A stretch of DNA of 64,000 bases from Clostridium tyrobutyricum DSM 2637 = ATCC 25755 = JCM 11008 (GCF_000359585.1 NZ_APMH01000005.1:62001-126000), one strand, 5' to 3'. Shown: positions 8,726 to 19,228, counted from the stretch's first letter. Notes: generated from the sequence alone by a model not told the origin. Translations and numbers: made by a program.

Positions 8726-9433
8726 ATGGAAAAGGGAAAAATGATTTATGAAGGAAAAGCAAAAAAAGTATATGAAACAGATGACAAAGATAGAGTTATA
8801 ATTTATTATAAAGATGATGCTACAGCTTTCAACGGAGAAAAAAAGGGTCAGATTTCAGATAAGGGAGTACTTAACAATACTATTACTTCCATGTTGTTTG
8901 AGTTGCTGGAAAAGCATGGCGTTGAAACTCATTTTGAAAAGAAATTGAGTGAAAGAGAACAACTCTGCAAAAGGGTTGATATAATTCCTCTTGAAGTAAT
9001 AGTTAGAAATGTTGCAGCTGGAAGTATGGCTAAGAGGCTTGGATTGAAAGAGGGTACAGAGCTTAAGACAACTGTATATGAACTTAGCTATAAAGATGAT
9101 GCCCTTGGAGATCCTCTTATAAACGACTATCATGCAGTTGGAATAGGAGCTGCAACTTTTGATGAGCTTAAAATTATATACAAGATGACAGCTACTGTAA
9201 ATGATGTATTGAAAGAATTTTTCTTGAAACAGGGAATAAAGTTGATAGATTTTAAATTGGAATTCGGAAAATTTAACGGAAAGATAGTATTGGCTGATGA
9301 AATTTCGCCAGATACATGTAGGTTCTGGGATGCAAAGACAAATGAAAAGCTGGATAAGGATAGATTCAGAAGAGATATGGGTAATGTAAAAGAGGCTTAT
9401 GAAGAAATACTTAGCAGAATAAGTGGAAAATAA
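8726..9433 (+). CDS. purC: PurC, SAICAR synthetase
   Basis: 235 residues with the class signatures [33 protein letters not shown] and [14 protein letters not shown]. It ligates aspartate to CAIR using ATP. It begins on the base after the purE stop, so the two are translationally coupled. Confidence 0.96.
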   Translation: MEKGKMIYEGKAKKVYETDDKDRVIIYYKDDATAFNGEKKGQISDKGVLNNTITSMLFELLEKHGVETHFEKKLSEREQLCKRVDIIPLEVIVRNVAAGSMAKRLGLKEGTELKTTVYELSYKDDALGDPLINDYHAVGIGAATFDELKIIYKMTATVNDVLKEFFLKQGIKLIDFKLEFGKFNGKIVLADEISPDTCRFWDAKTNEKLDKDRFRRDMGNVKEAYEEILSRISGK

Positions 9434-9458
9434 TTATTTATAGAAAGGAAATAATCTA

Positions 9459-10865
9459 ATGCACATTTCAGATGATAAGTTCAAGGAAGAATGCGGAGTG
9501 TTTGGAATATTATGTACCAACAAAGATATAGATGTAGCTTCTATAACTTACTATGGTTTATATGCCCTTCAGCATAGAGGTCAGGAAAGTGCCGGAATAG
9601 TAGTATCTGATGGACAGAATTTAAACTGCTATAAAAATATGGGACTTGTTGCAGATGTATTCAATGAAAGTATATTAGGTGATCTCAAAGGAACCAGTGC
9701 TATAGGCCATGTTAGATATTCCACTGCAGGATCAAGCAATGTAGAGAATGCACAACCACTAGTAAAAAGATATAAATCTGGGAATATAGCTATGGCTCAT
9801 AATGGAAATTTGGTAAATGCAGTACAGGTAAAGGAAGAACTCTGTAAATGTGGAAGTTCCTTTAAATGTGATTCAGATACGGAAGTTATATTAAATCTTA
9901 TTGTTGACAACAATGATTCTGAGCTTAAGGATGCTATTTCAGGTGCAATGAACAATATCAGAGGATCTTATGCTCTTGTTATATTAACAGAGGATAAATT
10001 GATCGGAGTTAGAGATCCAAATGGGATAAGGCCTCTTTGCATTGGAGAAATAGAAGGTAATTATATACTTGCTTCTGAAAGTTGTGCATTAGATGCAGTT
10101 GGAGCAAACTTTGTAAGGGATGTACTTCCAGGTGAAATTGTTACTATAGATAAAGATGGAATAAAGTCTGACAGGTATGATGGAAAAATAGAGAACAAAA
10201 CTTGTGCATTTGAATATGTATATTTTGCCAGACCAGACAGTACTATAGATGGAATAAATGTTTATGAATCAAGAGTAAAGGCAGGAAAAATATTATATAG
10301 AGAAAGTCCTGTAGATGCCGATATTGTAATTGGAGTTCCGGATTCCGGTATTCCAGCTGCAGTTGGATTTGCAGAAGCATCTGGTATACCTTATGGTATT
10401 GGATTTATAAAAAATAAATATATAGCTAGAACATTTATAGCTCCATCAAAAGAAATGCGAGAAAGAGCGGTATCTGTTAAATTGAATCCTCTTAAAATAA
10501 ATGTATCAGGAAAAAGAGTAGTAATTGTAGATGACTCTATTGTAAGAGGAACTACGAGCAAAAGATTGGTAGAGATATTGAGAAGAGCAGGTGCAAAAGA
10601 AGTACACTTCAGAGTATCTTCACCTGTAGTCCAATATCCATGCTATTTTGGAATAGATACACCTTATAGAAAAGATCTTATTGGAGCAAATTATTCTGTA
10701 GATGAGATAAGAGAAAAAATAGGAGCAGACAGCTTGGCATATATAGATGTTCCAGGGATGATTGAATCTTTTGGGAAAAATAGAAAAAAGGATTATTGTC
10801 TTGGTTGTTTTGGAGGAGCTTATCCAATGCCTACCCCCGACAAGGAATCTGAAAGTTTAGTATAA
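9459..10865 (+). CDS. purF: PurF, amidophosphoribosyltransferase
   Basis: 468 residues. A short 11-residue propeptide precedes Cys12 in EECGVFGI, which becomes the N-terminal nucleophile of the Ntn glutaminase domain after processing. The C-terminal half has the PRPP loop VVIVDDSIVRGTTS. Four Cys at positions matching the Bacillus-type iron-sulfur ligands are present (in KTCAFEYVYF, VVQYPCYFG and YCLGC), so it is the oxygen-sensitive Fe-S type. It makes phosphoribosylamine from PRPP and glutamine, the committed step. Confidence 0.96.
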   Translation: MHISDDKFKEECGVFGILCTNKDIDVASITYYGLYALQHRGQESAGIVVSDGQNLNCYKNMGLVADVFNESILGDLKGTSAIGHVRYSTAGSSNVENAQPLVKRYKSGNIAMAHNGNLVNAVQVKEELCKCGSSFKCDSDTEVILNLIVDNNDSELKDAISGAMNNIRGSYALVILTEDKLIGVRDPNGIRPLCIGEIEGNYILASESCALDAVGANFVRDVLPGEIVTIDKDGIKSDRYDGKIENKTCAFEYVYFARPDSTIDGINVYESRVKAGKILYRESPVDADIVIGVPDSGIPAAVGFAEASGIPYGIGFIKNKYIARTFIAPSKEMRERAVSVKLNPLKINVSGKRVVIVDDSIVRGTTSKRLVEILRRAGAKEVHFRVSSPVVQYPCYFGIDTPYRKDLIGANYSVDEIREKIGADSLAYIDVPGMIESFGKNRKKDYCLGCFGGAYPMPTPDKESESLV

Positions 10866-10907
10866 TTAATCGTGTAGAAACTAAAAATGTATTTATGAGG
10901 TGATATA

Positions 10908-11903
10908 GTGGCAACCTATAGAGATTCTGGTGTTAATATTGAAGAAGGATATAAATCTGTAAAACTTATGAAAGAGTATTCAGCATCTACTTTTATTCCA
11001 GGAGTATTAAATGGTCTTGGAAGTTTTGCTGGAATGTTTGAACTTGGAAAATATAAAAATCCTGTATTGGTATCAGGTACAGATGGAGTAGGCACCAAAT
11101 TGAAAATAGCTTTTCACGAGAAAAAATACGATACTGTAGGTATTGACTGTGTGGCTATGTGCGTAAATGATATACTATGTCATGGGGCAAAGCCTATATT
11201 TTTTCTTGATTATGTGGCATGTGGAAAATTGGATTCAAAAACAGCATCTGATTTGGTAAAGGGAGTTTCACAAGGCTGTATTCAGTCAGATTGTGCATTG
11301 ATCGGAGGAGAAACAGCAGAAATGCCAGGGTTTTATTCTGAAGGTGAATATGATATGGCAGGTTTTGCAGTAGGTGTTGCAGAAAAAGATGAAATAATAG
11401 ACGGAAGTAAAGTAAAAAATGGAGATGTTCTTGTAGGAATAGCTTCAAGTGGGGTACATAGTAATGGCTATTCTCTTGTTAGAAAACTTATAACAGATTT
11501 GGATGCGGATTTTTCAGGAAAAACTTTTGGGGCTGAATTACTGACTCCTACAAAGATATATGTAAAGCCTGTACTTGAGCTTGTACGAAATTTTGATATT
11601 AAGGCTATGGCTCATATAACAGGAGGAGGATTTTTTGAAAACATACCTAGGATGTTTAAAGAAGATTTTACTGCATTTGTAAATAAAGACAGTTTTCCAA
11701 AGCCTGAAATATTTAATCATATAATGAAGCTTGGAGTATCTGAGGAAGAAATGTATAATACATATAATATGGGAATAGGGTTTGTATTATGTGTATCATC
11801 TCAAGATGCCAATAGAATAATAAATAAGCTTTCTGAAATGGGAGAAAAGGCTTATTTAATAGGAGAAGTAAGAACGGGAGATAAAAAAGTATGTTTAAAA
11901 TAG
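10908..11903 (+). CDS. purM: PurM, AIR synthetase
   Basis: 331 residues from a GTG start behind GAGGTGAT. Characteristic blocks are YRDSGVNIEEGYK, LVSGTDGVGTKLK, CVNDILCHGAKP, LIGGETAEMPGFY and AHITGGGF. It closes the imidazole ring (FGAM to AIR) with ATP. Its 3' end overlaps purN by 13 bases. Confidence 0.96.
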   Translation: MATYRDSGVNIEEGYKSVKLMKEYSASTFIPGVLNGLGSFAGMFELGKYKNPVLVSGTDGVGTKLKIAFHEKKYDTVGIDCVAMCVNDILCHGAKPIFFLDYVACGKLDSKTASDLVKGVSQGCIQSDCALIGGETAEMPGFYSEGEYDMAGFAVGVAEKDEIIDGSKVKNGDVLVGIASSGVHSNGYSLVRKLITDLDADFSGKTFGAELLTPTKIYVKPVLELVRNFDIKAMAHITGGGFFENIPRMFKEDFTAFVNKDSFPKPEIFNHIMKLGVSEEEMYNTYNMGIGFVLCVSSQDANRIINKLSEMGEKAYLIGEVRTGDKKVCLK

Positions 11904-12505
11904 CTGTTCTTGCATCGGGCGGGGGAACAGACCTCCAATCCGTGATAGATGCTGTCAATGAAGGTTATATAGAAAATTGCTCTATAGAGGCAGTTATATG
12001 TGATAGACCAGGAATATATGCATTGGATAGAGCAAAAAAAAATAATATTCCCACTTATGTATTCGATAGAAAAATATATAAAGAGAAAGTTTCAAATTGT
12101 ATATTGGATATTTTAGATGGAAAAGTTGATCTTATAGTCTGTGCAGGTTGGCTTTCTATATTGAAGGGTGACTTGATTTCAAGGTTTAAAAATAGGATGA
12201 TAAATATACATCCATCCTTGATACCAAGTTTTTGCGGACGGGGAATGTATGGTATTAAAGTTCATGAATCAGCTATTGAATATGGAGTAAAAGTTTCTGG
12301 CTGTACTGTTCATTTTGTAGACGATGGAACAGATAGCGGACCTATAATAGTTCAAAAAGTAGTGCCTGTATTGTTTGGTGATACACCAAAAACTCTTCAA
12401 AGTAGAATATTAGAAGAGGAACACAAAGCACTTCCGGAAGTTGTAAGACTTATTTCACTTGGAAAAGTAAAGATTTCTGGAAGAAAGGTCAATATTTTAG
12501 ATTAA
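11891..12505 (+). CDS. purN: PurN, GAR formyltransferase
   Basis: 204 residues. The Rossmann start VLASGGGTDLQSVIDA, the NIHPSLIPSF block with the catalytic His, and VHFVDDGTDSGPII match PurN. It transfers a formyl group from 10-formyl-THF to GAR. The ATG is inside the end of purM, so translation is coupled. HPSLIPSFCGRGMYG carries the common Clostridium variant of the usual HPSLLPAF block. Confidence 0.95.
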   Translation: MFKIAVLASGGGTDLQSVIDAVNEGYIENCSIEAVICDRPGIYALDRAKKNNIPTYVFDRKIYKEKVSNCILDILDGKVDLIVCAGWLSILKGDLISRFKNRMINIHPSLIPSFCGRGMYGIKVHESAIEYGVKVSGCTVHFVDDGTDSGPIIVQKVVPVLFGDTPKTLQSRILEEEHKALPEVVRLISLGKVKISGRKVNILD

Positions 12506-12544
12506 ATATTTTATCCAGGGTAAATATGGAGGTTGTAAAATAAT

Positions 12545-14044
12545 ATGATAAAACGTGCATTGATAAGTGTATATAATAAAGACGGACTTTTAGAACTGGC
12601 AAAGTTCTTGGTAAATAAAGATGTGGAGATAATATCCACAGGAGGTACATACAAGTACCTGCAAGACAACAACATACCTGCAGTTGAAATATCAAAAATT
12701 ACAGGTTTCGATGAAATACTGGATGGAAGAGTAAAAACACTTCATCCTATAATTCATGCAGGTATACTGGCTAGACGTGACAGTGAACAACATATGAATA
12801 CATTAAAGGAGAAGAATATTACTCCAATAGACATGGTAGTAGTAAATCTATATCCTTTTTTTGATAAAGTAGAAAGCAATATAAGTTTTGATGAAAAAGT
12901 TGAGTTCATAGATATAGGCGGTCCTACCATGATAAGGGCGGCAGCTAAGAATTTTAAAGATGTTTTGGTTCTTACAGATGTAAATGACTATGCTGATATT
13001 ATAGAAAATCTAGATAATAATGAAGAAGTGAATTTTAACACTAGAAAGAAATTGGCAGGTAAAGTATTTAATTTGATGTCTGCCTATGATGCATCTATTG
13101 CAAATTTCCTTTTAGATGAAGAATATCCTGAGTATTTATCTCTTTCCTACAAAAAATCTTCAAGTCTCAGATATGGTGAAAATCCTCATCAAAGTGCAGC
13201 TTATTATGTTTCCACTTCGGGAAATGCTCCTATGAAAAATTTTGAACAGCTTAATGGAAAAGAACTTTCCTACAATAATATAAAAGACATGGATATTGCG
13301 TGGAAGGCAGTAAATGAATTTGAGGAAATATGCTGTGTGGCTGTAAAACACAACAGCCCATGTGGAGCTGCAATTGGTGAATCCTTATTTGATGCTTACA
13401 CAAAAACTTTCAACTGTGATTCCACTTCTATATTTGGAGGAATTGTAGCTGTAAATAAAAAACTTGACTTTAAGACTGCAGAAGAGATAAGCAAGATATT
13501 TCTTGAAATAGTAATAGCTCCAGATTTTGAAAAGGAAGCATTGGCACTATTACAGAAAAAGAAGAACCTTAGAATAATCAAATGTGATGTAAAACCAACT
13601 AATGGTTTCGAAATTGCAAAAGTTGATGGTGGAATGCTTCTTCAATCTTCAGACAATAAGCTTACTGCAAAAACGGAAGTAGTAACTGATAAAAAACCGA
13701 CTGAGAATGAAATGAATAATTTGATATTTGCCATGAAAATTTGTAAATATGTCAAATCAAATGCCATTGTAGTGGTAAAAGACTTTATGGCTAAAGGAAT
13801 TGGTGGAGGTCAGGTTAATAGAATATGGCCTACATGCCAGGCGCTTGACAGAGCTGGTGATGGTGTAGTACTGGCATCTGATGCATTTTTCCCATTTGAT
13901 GATGTAGCTAAAGAGGCGGCAAAGCATGGAATAAAAGCTATAATGCAGCCAGGAGGATCTATAAGGGATAAGGACTCCATAAAGGCATGTAATGAAAATG
14001 GAATATCCATGGTATTTACTGGTATAAGACATTTTAAACATTAG
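12545..14044 (+). CDS. purH: PurH, AICAR transformylase/IMP cyclohydrolase
   Basis: 499 residues, bifunctional. The N-terminal cyclohydrolase (MGS-like) domain shows [25 protein letters not shown] and [13 protein letters not shown]. The C-terminal AICAR transformylase domain shows [24 protein letters not shown] and the [16 protein letters not shown] block (QxxR type). It performs the last two steps to IMP. GGAGG lies upstream of the ATG. Confidence 0.96.
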   Translation: MIKRALISVYNKDGLLELAKFLVNKDVEIISTGGTYKYLQDNNIPAVEISKITGFDEILDGRVKTLHPIIHAGILARRDSEQHMNTLKEKNITPIDMVVVNLYPFFDKVESNISFDEKVEFIDIGGPTMIRAAAKNFKDVLVLTDVNDYADIIENLDNNEEVNFNTRKKLAGKVFNLMSAYDASIANFLLDEEYPEYLSLSYKKSSSLRYGENPHQSAAYYVSTSGNAPMKNFEQLNGKELSYNNIKDMDIAWKAVNEFEEICCVAVKHNSPCGAAIGESLFDAYTKTFNCDSTSIFGGIVAVNKKLDFKTAEEISKIFLEIVIAPDFEKEALALLQKKKNLRIIKCDVKPTNGFEIAKVDGGMLLQSSDNKLTAKTEVVTDKKPTENEMNNLIFAMKICKYVKSNAIVVVKDFMAKGIGGGQVNRIWPTCQALDRAGDGVVLASDAFFPFDDVAKEAAKHGIKAIMQPGGSIRDKDSIKACNENGISMVFTGIRHFKH

Positions 14045-14066
14045 AAATATGTAGGGAGGAAGTTCT

Positions 14067-15314
14067 GTGAAAATACTTGTAATTGGATCAGGTGGAAGAG
14101 AACATGCTATAGCTTGGAAAGCAGTACAAAATAAAGATGTGAATACTGTATTTTGTGCACCTGGAAATGGTGGCACGGCTTTAGAGAAAAAATGTAAAAA
14201 TGTAAATATAAAAGATAATGACATAGATAATTTGACTGCATTTGCAGAAAAGGAAAACATTACTCTTACAATTGTCGGGCCTGAAGTTCCATTGGTAGGT
14301 GGAATAGTTGATAGATTTAAAAGCAGGGGACTTGCAATCTTTGGACCTGACGCCAAGGCTGCCCAGCTTGAAGGAAGCAAAACCTTTGCCAAGGACTTTA
14401 TGAAAAAATATGGAGTCAAAACTGCGGAATATGGCAGTTTCAAGGATGCAGACAGCGCATTGAAGTACATAGAGAAATGCAGTTATCCACTAGTTGTAAA
14501 GGCAGATGGATTGGCAGCAGGAAAAGGGGTTGCAATATGTCAGAATTATGAAGAGGCATCTTCTAAAATAAGGGAATTTATGATTGATGACATATTTGAA
14601 GGATCTGGGGAGACAGTTGTTATAGAAGAGTTTTTAGAAGGAGTAGAGGCATCAATACTTTCAATTACCGATGGTAAATGTATAATTCCATTTATATCTG
14701 CCAAAGACCACAAACAGATATATGATGGAGGTAAAGGTCCAAATACTGGTGGAATGGGTGCTATTGCGCCAAACCCATACTGTAATGAAGCTGTACTTAA
14801 AGATTTTGAAGAGAATATAATGGCACCTACTTTAGAAGGTATAAAAAGTGAAAATATGGACTATAAAGGCATAATATTTTTTGGAGTAATGATAACTAAA
14901 AAAGGCAACTATCTTCTAGAGTACAATGTTAGAATGGGTGATCCTGAAACTCAAGCTGTACTTCCCCTTATGGACAGTGATTTAGTAGAACTTATAGATT
15001 CTACACTTAACGGAGAACTGTCAAATTTTAATCTCAAGTGGAAAAATGGAGCTTCCTGCTGCGTGGTTGCAACCTCAAAAGGTTATCCACTAGGGTATGA
15101 AACAGGTTTTAAAGTAGATGGAATAAAAGAGGCAGGAAGTGTTTTTGCTTCAGGTCTTAAAAATGAAGATGGAGTATTTAAAACAAGTGGTGGAAGAGTG
15201 CTCTGCACTTATGGAATAGGAGATACTCTTGATTCTGCTGTTAAAACTGCCTATGATAAGTTGGATAAAATAAAATTTTCAGGGAAATATTTTAGAACTG
15301 ATATTGGAGAATAG
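14067..15314 (+). CDS. purD: PurD, GAR synthetase
   Basis: 415 residues from a GTG behind GGGAGGA. ATP-grasp enzyme with the N-terminal IGSGGREHAIAWK, KADGLAAGKGV and LEYNVRMGDPETQAVLP blocks. It joins glycine to phosphoribosylamine. Last gene of the operon; purB, purL, purQ and purS are not in the window. Confidence 0.96.
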   Translation: MKILVIGSGGREHAIAWKAVQNKDVNTVFCAPGNGGTALEKKCKNVNIKDNDIDNLTAFAEKENITLTIVGPEVPLVGGIVDRFKSRGLAIFGPDAKAAQLEGSKTFAKDFMKKYGVKTAEYGSFKDADSALKYIEKCSYPLVVKADGLAAGKGVAICQNYEEASSKIREFMIDDIFEGSGETVVIEEFLEGVEASILSITDGKCIIPFISAKDHKQIYDGGKGPNTGGMGAIAPNPYCNEAVLKDFEENIMAPTLEGIKSENMDYKGIIFFGVMITKKGNYLLEYNVRMGDPETQAVLPLMDSDLVELIDSTLNGELSNFNLKWKNGASCCVVATSKGYPLGYETGFKVDGIKEAGSVFASGLKNEDGVFKTSGGRVLCTYGIGDTLDSAVKTAYDKLDKIKFSGKYFRTDIGE

Positions 15315-15341
15315 CAGACCTCAGGGTCTGCTTGTTTTTTT
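15314..15341 (+). terminator. Rho-independent terminator of the pur operon
   Basis: GCAGACC (15314-15320) pairs with GGTCTGC (15325-15331) around a TCAG loop, followed by TTGTTTTTTT. It begins at the purD stop codon. Confidence 0.9.
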
Positions 15342-15443
15342 ATTATAAAGTTACAATTCTCTTAAATATCATCATATTAGTAGAAAAAAATTGCAGATAA
15401 TAGTAAAATATGATTTGTAGTATTTTTTATGGAGGTAAATTAT

Positions 15444-16460
15444 ATGGGCAATCCAAAGAGGACTGTTAGAAAGAACAAAAAGAGTAGAAAACGAAGGCGC
15501 AGAAGATTGATTGGCTTTTTTTTAGTATATGAACTTGTAGTTATTGCTATAACTACACCTTTGTTGGTGTTTTATGGTCCTTTTACAGATGTTAGGAATA
15601 TGATAGTGAATTCAGCCATGTTGACTTTCAGCCACCAGTACATAGCTACAGCTTTCTTGTCTAAAGACAAGATAAATCAAATAATGGCAGAAAGTAAAAG
15701 TGGGGAGATATCTGGAGACGAGACTGAAAATCAGAGTGGAGTTACTATAGAGCACCGTAATGATAAAGGAATAGAAAGATATGACATACCGGGAAGTAAA
15801 TTTGACGGATATATTTTGGAGATAAAGGATCCAACAAGAATAAAAATTGGGTATACCAAGAAATTAGGTCAGGTTGGTGAGAAAACTAGTGAAATAGCCC
15901 AGGATCATAATGCCATTGCAGCCATTAATGGTGGAGGTTTTACTGATAGGGCATCTAATGGCGCCCAATGGGTAGGAACAGGCGGCATTCCTGAAGGAAT
16001 TGTTATATCAGATGGCAAAAGTATAAATTCTGTTAATTCATCTGAAAAGATGTCTAGTGTAGCTGCTTTTACTGCAAGTGGGAAACTTATAGTAGGGAAA
16101 CATAGTTTGAATGACTTGTTGAATCAAGGTGTTACAGAAGCACTTTCTTTTCAAGATCCACTTATAATAAATAGCAAAACCGTATCAGTGGATGCAGTAG
16201 GGCTGAATCCTAGAACAGCAATAGGACAAAAGGCTGATGGAACTGTTGTAATGCTGGTAATTGATGGAAGAAGAGGACTCAAACTTGGAGCTACATTAAA
16301 GCAGGTTCAAACTATACTTCTTCAAAGGGGTGTGGTAAATGCTACCAGTTTGGATGGCGGTTCATCATCCACAATGTATTTTGACGGTGATGTAATAAAC
16401 AATCCCTGCGACTGGAACGGTGAGAGAACTGTAGCTACCGCAATATATGTAAAACCTTAG
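15444..16460 (+). CDS. Membrane-anchored phosphodiester glycosidase (NAGPA-like)
   Basis: 338 residues. A GGAGGT site lies between an upstream in-frame ATG (15429) and the ATG at 15444, so the latter is used. The N-terminus is a run of Lys/Arg followed by one transmembrane helix (about residues 20-45), then an extracellular domain with AAINGGGFTD, GGIPEGIVISDGK, NPRTAIGQ and TSLDGGSSSTMYFDG. The last two blocks mark the NAGPA/DUF2233 phosphodiester glycosidase domain found in proteins annotated for exopolysaccharide biosynthesis. The substrate is probably a cell-surface glycan. It is followed 15 bases later by another anchored protein. Confidence 0.82.
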   Translation: MGNPKRTVRKNKKSRKRRRRRLIGFFLVYELVVIAITTPLLVFYGPFTDVRNMIVNSAMLTFSHQYIATAFLSKDKINQIMAESKSGEISGDETENQSGVTIEHRNDKGIERYDIPGSKFDGYILEIKDPTRIKIGYTKKLGQVGEKTSEIAQDHNAIAAINGGGFTDRASNGAQWVGTGGIPEGIVISDGKSINSVNSSEKMSSVAAFTASGKLIVGKHSLNDLLNQGVTEALSFQDPLIINSKTVSVDAVGLNPRTAIGQKADGTVVMLVIDGRRGLKLGATLKQVQTILLQRGVVNATSLDGGSSSTMYFDGDVINNPCDWNGERTVATAIYVKP

Positions 16461-16475
16461 AGGAGTGTAGTTTTA

Positions 16476-17525
16476 ATGAAATTACTTAAGAGAATAATTG
16501 TCTGGTCTCTAATACCTATAATTTTAGAGTTAACTGGTTTGTTTTTTATAGATAAATTCTATTTAGGAGATAATATGGATTTTAATATAAAGAAGGTTGA
16601 TATATCTTCAAAAAAATCTCATGCAAAAATAAAAGTAAAAGTTCCTGAGGATGCTAAAAATATAAAAATATCTCATAATGGAAATTATATATCCTATTAT
16701 GAAAATGAAACTATATATGTAGTAAATACAGATACTAATGCTAAAAAAGAAGTGGATATAGATGATGGTGCAAAACTGTCATATTATAGATGGGATCTCG
16801 ATAGTGATGTAATTCTCATGGCGGAAAAGTTTTCCAGAGCCGGTTCAAGCTATTTGAAATTTGTAGCCTATGATGCAAAACGGGACTCTATAACTGAACG
16901 TAAAAATGATGAAAATCAGGTACTTGAAATATTGCTTCCAAATAGCAATTATGAAGTTAGAAACATTACTTTTTCCGGAGCAAGCAATGTCACCTATGTG
17001 ACATCAGGATCAGAAGGTGAAAGGAGCAGGATATATAGAATAGATCGTATGACGAAAATGAACCTTATAAAATTTGGTGGAATTCAACTTGGAAATATAT
17101 CAGCAATAAATAATAGTGATGGAGATCAAATTGTATATGAAGATAGAAGCAGCAACAGGATAAGAATAGGCAATTATCAGGATGTTATAGCTACAGGAGA
17201 AAATGCAATGCATTATTTATTGGGAACTGATAATAACGAGCAGGTATACATAGGTAATGGAGAAAATGATAAAATAAACAAGATATTTATTGTTGACTCA
17301 AATAAGATTATAAGGAAGACATACCAACTTCCCAATTATGTAAATAAAAATAATATATATATATTGAGAGATGGAAGAATATATATAAATGATTCTCAGA
17401 ATAATACTGTAACTGAATTGTCCACAAAAAAGTCTGTAAAATATGATGGAACTTTAGCTGGAGTATATAATTATGGCGTTATAGGTAGAGATGGCAATAA
17501 GATTTTGGGAAGCCTATTTGAATAA
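16476..17525 (+). CDS. Membrane-anchored protein, beta-propeller-like, unknown function
   Basis: 349 residues. One N-terminal hydrophobic anchor is followed by a soluble extracellular portion rich in beta-prone repeats of the kind NGNYISYYENETIYVVNTD and NNIYILRDGRIYINDSQ, resembling blades of a propeller such as the N-domain of DPP IV-like proteins. No catalytic motif is recognised. It probably shares a transcript with the phosphodiester glycosidase gene and may act with it at the cell surface. Confidence 0.7.
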   Translation: MKLLKRIIVWSLIPIILELTGLFFIDKFYLGDNMDFNIKKVDISSKKSHAKIKVKVPEDAKNIKISHNGNYISYYENETIYVVNTDTNAKKEVDIDDGAKLSYYRWDLDSDVILMAEKFSRAGSSYLKFVAYDAKRDSITERKNDENQVLEILLPNSNYEVRNITFSGASNVTYVTSGSEGERSRIYRIDRMTKMNLIKFGGIQLGNISAINNSDGDQIVYEDRSSNRIRIGNYQDVIATGENAMHYLLGTDNNEQVYIGNGENDKINKIFIVDSNKIIRKTYQLPNYVNKNNIYILRDGRIYINDSQNNTVTELSTKKSVKYDGTLAGVYNYGVIGRDGNKILGSLFE

Positions 17526-17528
17526 TAG

Positions 17529-17554
17529 ATAAATCCGCAGTAATGCGGATTTAT
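17529..17554. terminator. Bidirectional terminator between convergent genes
   Basis: ATAAATCCGC (17529-17538) pairs perfectly with GCGGATTTAT (17545-17554) around AGTAAT. It sits exactly between the ends of the two convergent genes and has A/T-rich flanks on both sides. Confidence 0.82.
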
Positions 17555-18447
17555 TATTTCGCCTTAAAATAATATAATTTCCCGTCTTCTATAGAACAGT
17601 CAATTAATCTATTGTTGTACAGATAAGATATAAAGGCTGATACTCCTGAAAGGTTGAGATAGTATTCATTGAAATTTAATTTCAAATTATTCAATATTGT
17701 TATATTTTCTAAAATGTCCTCTTTAGTTAAAGGTTGATCCAAAAGCTCCAAAAGTTGATTCTTATAATTGTTTATATTTTTAATGTTTTTGTCAACTAAT
17801 TCTATTATTTCTTCTTTTGTAACTGGTTTTTGTGAGTGACTTATGAGAAAATAATCTGCATCAATTTCCTTTATTGTTTTAAGAGAATTCAATGTATTTG
17901 AAATATTATATAAATATGGGAAAGAATACTTTTCAAGTATTTCAGAACTGAATATAGAATCTCCTAAAAAGCAAACTTTATCAGAAGTTGTTATTCCTAT
18001 GTGTTCAATGGAATGTCCAGGAAGAGGAATTATATTGAATTTCTCATCTCCTATTTTATTTATGCCATAGTCTAGTATATAATCTACTTCAATGGGCTTA
18101 TTGCTCTTATTTATTGATTTTAGTGGATAAGACGAACATAAAATAGATGCATGGAGATCTTCATTTTCCATAAATAATTTTTCCATTTTAGAAGTATAAA
18201 CCAGTACCCCCGGATAATTTTTTTGGAAGTATATATTACCACCACAGTGATCCAGATGACTGTGAGTATTTATTATATATTTGGGATGTAGTTTGTTTTC
18301 TATGATAATATCATCTATTTTTTTTGCTGCACTGTTGTTTAAACCTGTATCTATAATAAGGCAATTTTTATTTTTAAATGTAACTATACCTGAATTAGTA
18401 GGAGCATCTATATAATAAGTACTGCTGTTTATCTTGTTTAATTTCAT
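17554..18447 (-). CDS. MBL-fold metallo-hydrolase
   Basis: 297 residues. The metallo-beta-lactamase metal site is clear: NTHSHLDHCGGN (HxHxDH), PLPGHSIEHIG, and GDSIFSSE with the bridging Asp, plus ISHSQKPV near the end. The C-terminal ~80 residues look like a small helical domain common in glyoxalase II-like or RNase-like hydrolases of Clostridium. The substrate is not predictable. It is one base downstream of the MetH-activation-like gene, so they form an operon. Confidence 0.85.
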   Translation of the reverse strand: MKLNKINSSTYYIDAPTNSGIVTFKNKNCLIIDTGLNNSAAKKIDDIIIENKLHPKYIINTHSHLDHCGGNIYFQKNYPGVLVYTSKMEKLFMENEDLHASILCSSYPLKSINKSNKPIEVDYILDYGINKIGDEKFNIIPLPGHSIEHIGITTSDKVCFLGDSIFSSEILEKYSFPYLYNISNTLNSLKTIKEIDADYFLISHSQKPVTKEEIIELVDKNIKNINNYKNQLLELLDQPLTKEDILENITILNNLKLNFNEYYLNLSGVSAFISYLYNNRLIDCSIEDGKLYYFKAK

Positions 18448-18448
18448 T

Positions 18449-19087
18449 TCAAACCAAGTCCTTTCTCATATTACAAAATTCTTTGTTCTTGCAGTTTGCA
18501 CAGTTATGATCAAATTTATTTAATTTTATGTTTTTATCAGCTCCATATATATAAGTCATGGAATGCATTGAGGTCAACATATAATTTTCTGTAATATTCA
18601 AATCTAAAATATTATCAATATTAAGTCTGTCCAATATATTTTTTTGATATTTAAGAGGCAGTTTATCATCCCCAGGAGATATTCTGCAGCTCAATCCAAG
18701 ATTCATTTTAGATGTATTTTCGTATATACAATTAAAAAGCTGTGAACTTATTTCAAATAGATAAGAAGTACACATTGCATCTAATACTAGTCCTTCTTTT
18801 GGTCTGTTGTCTGAAAAATAGTTCTCTATTTTTTTATCTACTGTAGTTCCTGCAGTAATAATACATGGAACTATATATTGATATTTATCATCATATGTTG
18901 GGATTTCATTAGTACAAATATCAAATATAGCTGCAGGTTGTACTAATTGATATAAAATCGGAAGCATTGAGTTATAGAATAAAGTCAGTTCATTTTCGTT
19001 TAAAATTTCACCATAGCTTCTTAGTGCTTTTATAATTTGGTTCCTGTTTAATTTGAATTTAAAGTTTTTTACTATCTCTATTCTCAT
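18449..19087 (-). CDS. Methionine synthase activation domain-like protein
   Basis: 212 residues. The stretch LSCRISPGDDKLPLKYQ followed by ENYMLTSMHSMTYIYG resembles the reactivation domain of B12-dependent methionine synthase (RxSPGYG...P plus a PxxSxS block) as found in stand-alone Firmicute proteins. It ends with a CANCKNKEFC cluster that could hold a metal or an Fe-S centre. Such proteins probably rescue oxidised cobalamin enzymes, but no corrinoid enzyme gene is adjacent. The ribosome binding site (GAGG) is unusually close to the ATG. Confidence 0.62.
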   Translation of the reverse strand: MRIEIVKNFKFKLNRNQIIKALRSYGEILNENELTLFYNSMLPILYQLVQPAAIFDICTNEIPTYDDKYQYIVPCIITAGTTVDKKIENYFSDNRPKEGLVLDAMCTSYLFEISSQLFNCIYENTSKMNLGLSCRISPGDDKLPLKYQKNILDRLNIDNILDLNITENYMLTSMHSMTYIYGADKNIKLNKFDHNCANCKNKEFCNMRKDLV

Positions 19088-19212
19088 TACCTCATTTCAA
19101 TTTTTAATTATAGGTTTAAACAGTTATATTATACACTATAATAATTTTATGTGAAGAAATTTTAAACTATAGTTTCTATATAGGGTATTGTTTGTTATAA
19201 TTATTTAATAAG

Positions 19213-19228
19213 TGTTTACTTTCGTTTA
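19213..19228. promoter_or_regulatory. Candidate operator of the DeoR regulator (two phased repeats)
   Basis: TGTTTA and CGTTTA occur 10 bp apart (19213 and 19223) about 60 bases before the regulator start. They match the core of the three-copy array between rpiB and gpsA, suggesting that the regulator controls its own gene. Confidence 0.4.

Noticed and set aside
13757-14470. 237-codon minus-strand open frame under purH/purD
   Set aside because: It is a shadow of the conserved purH and purD reading frames, with no ribosome binding site and unlikely composition.
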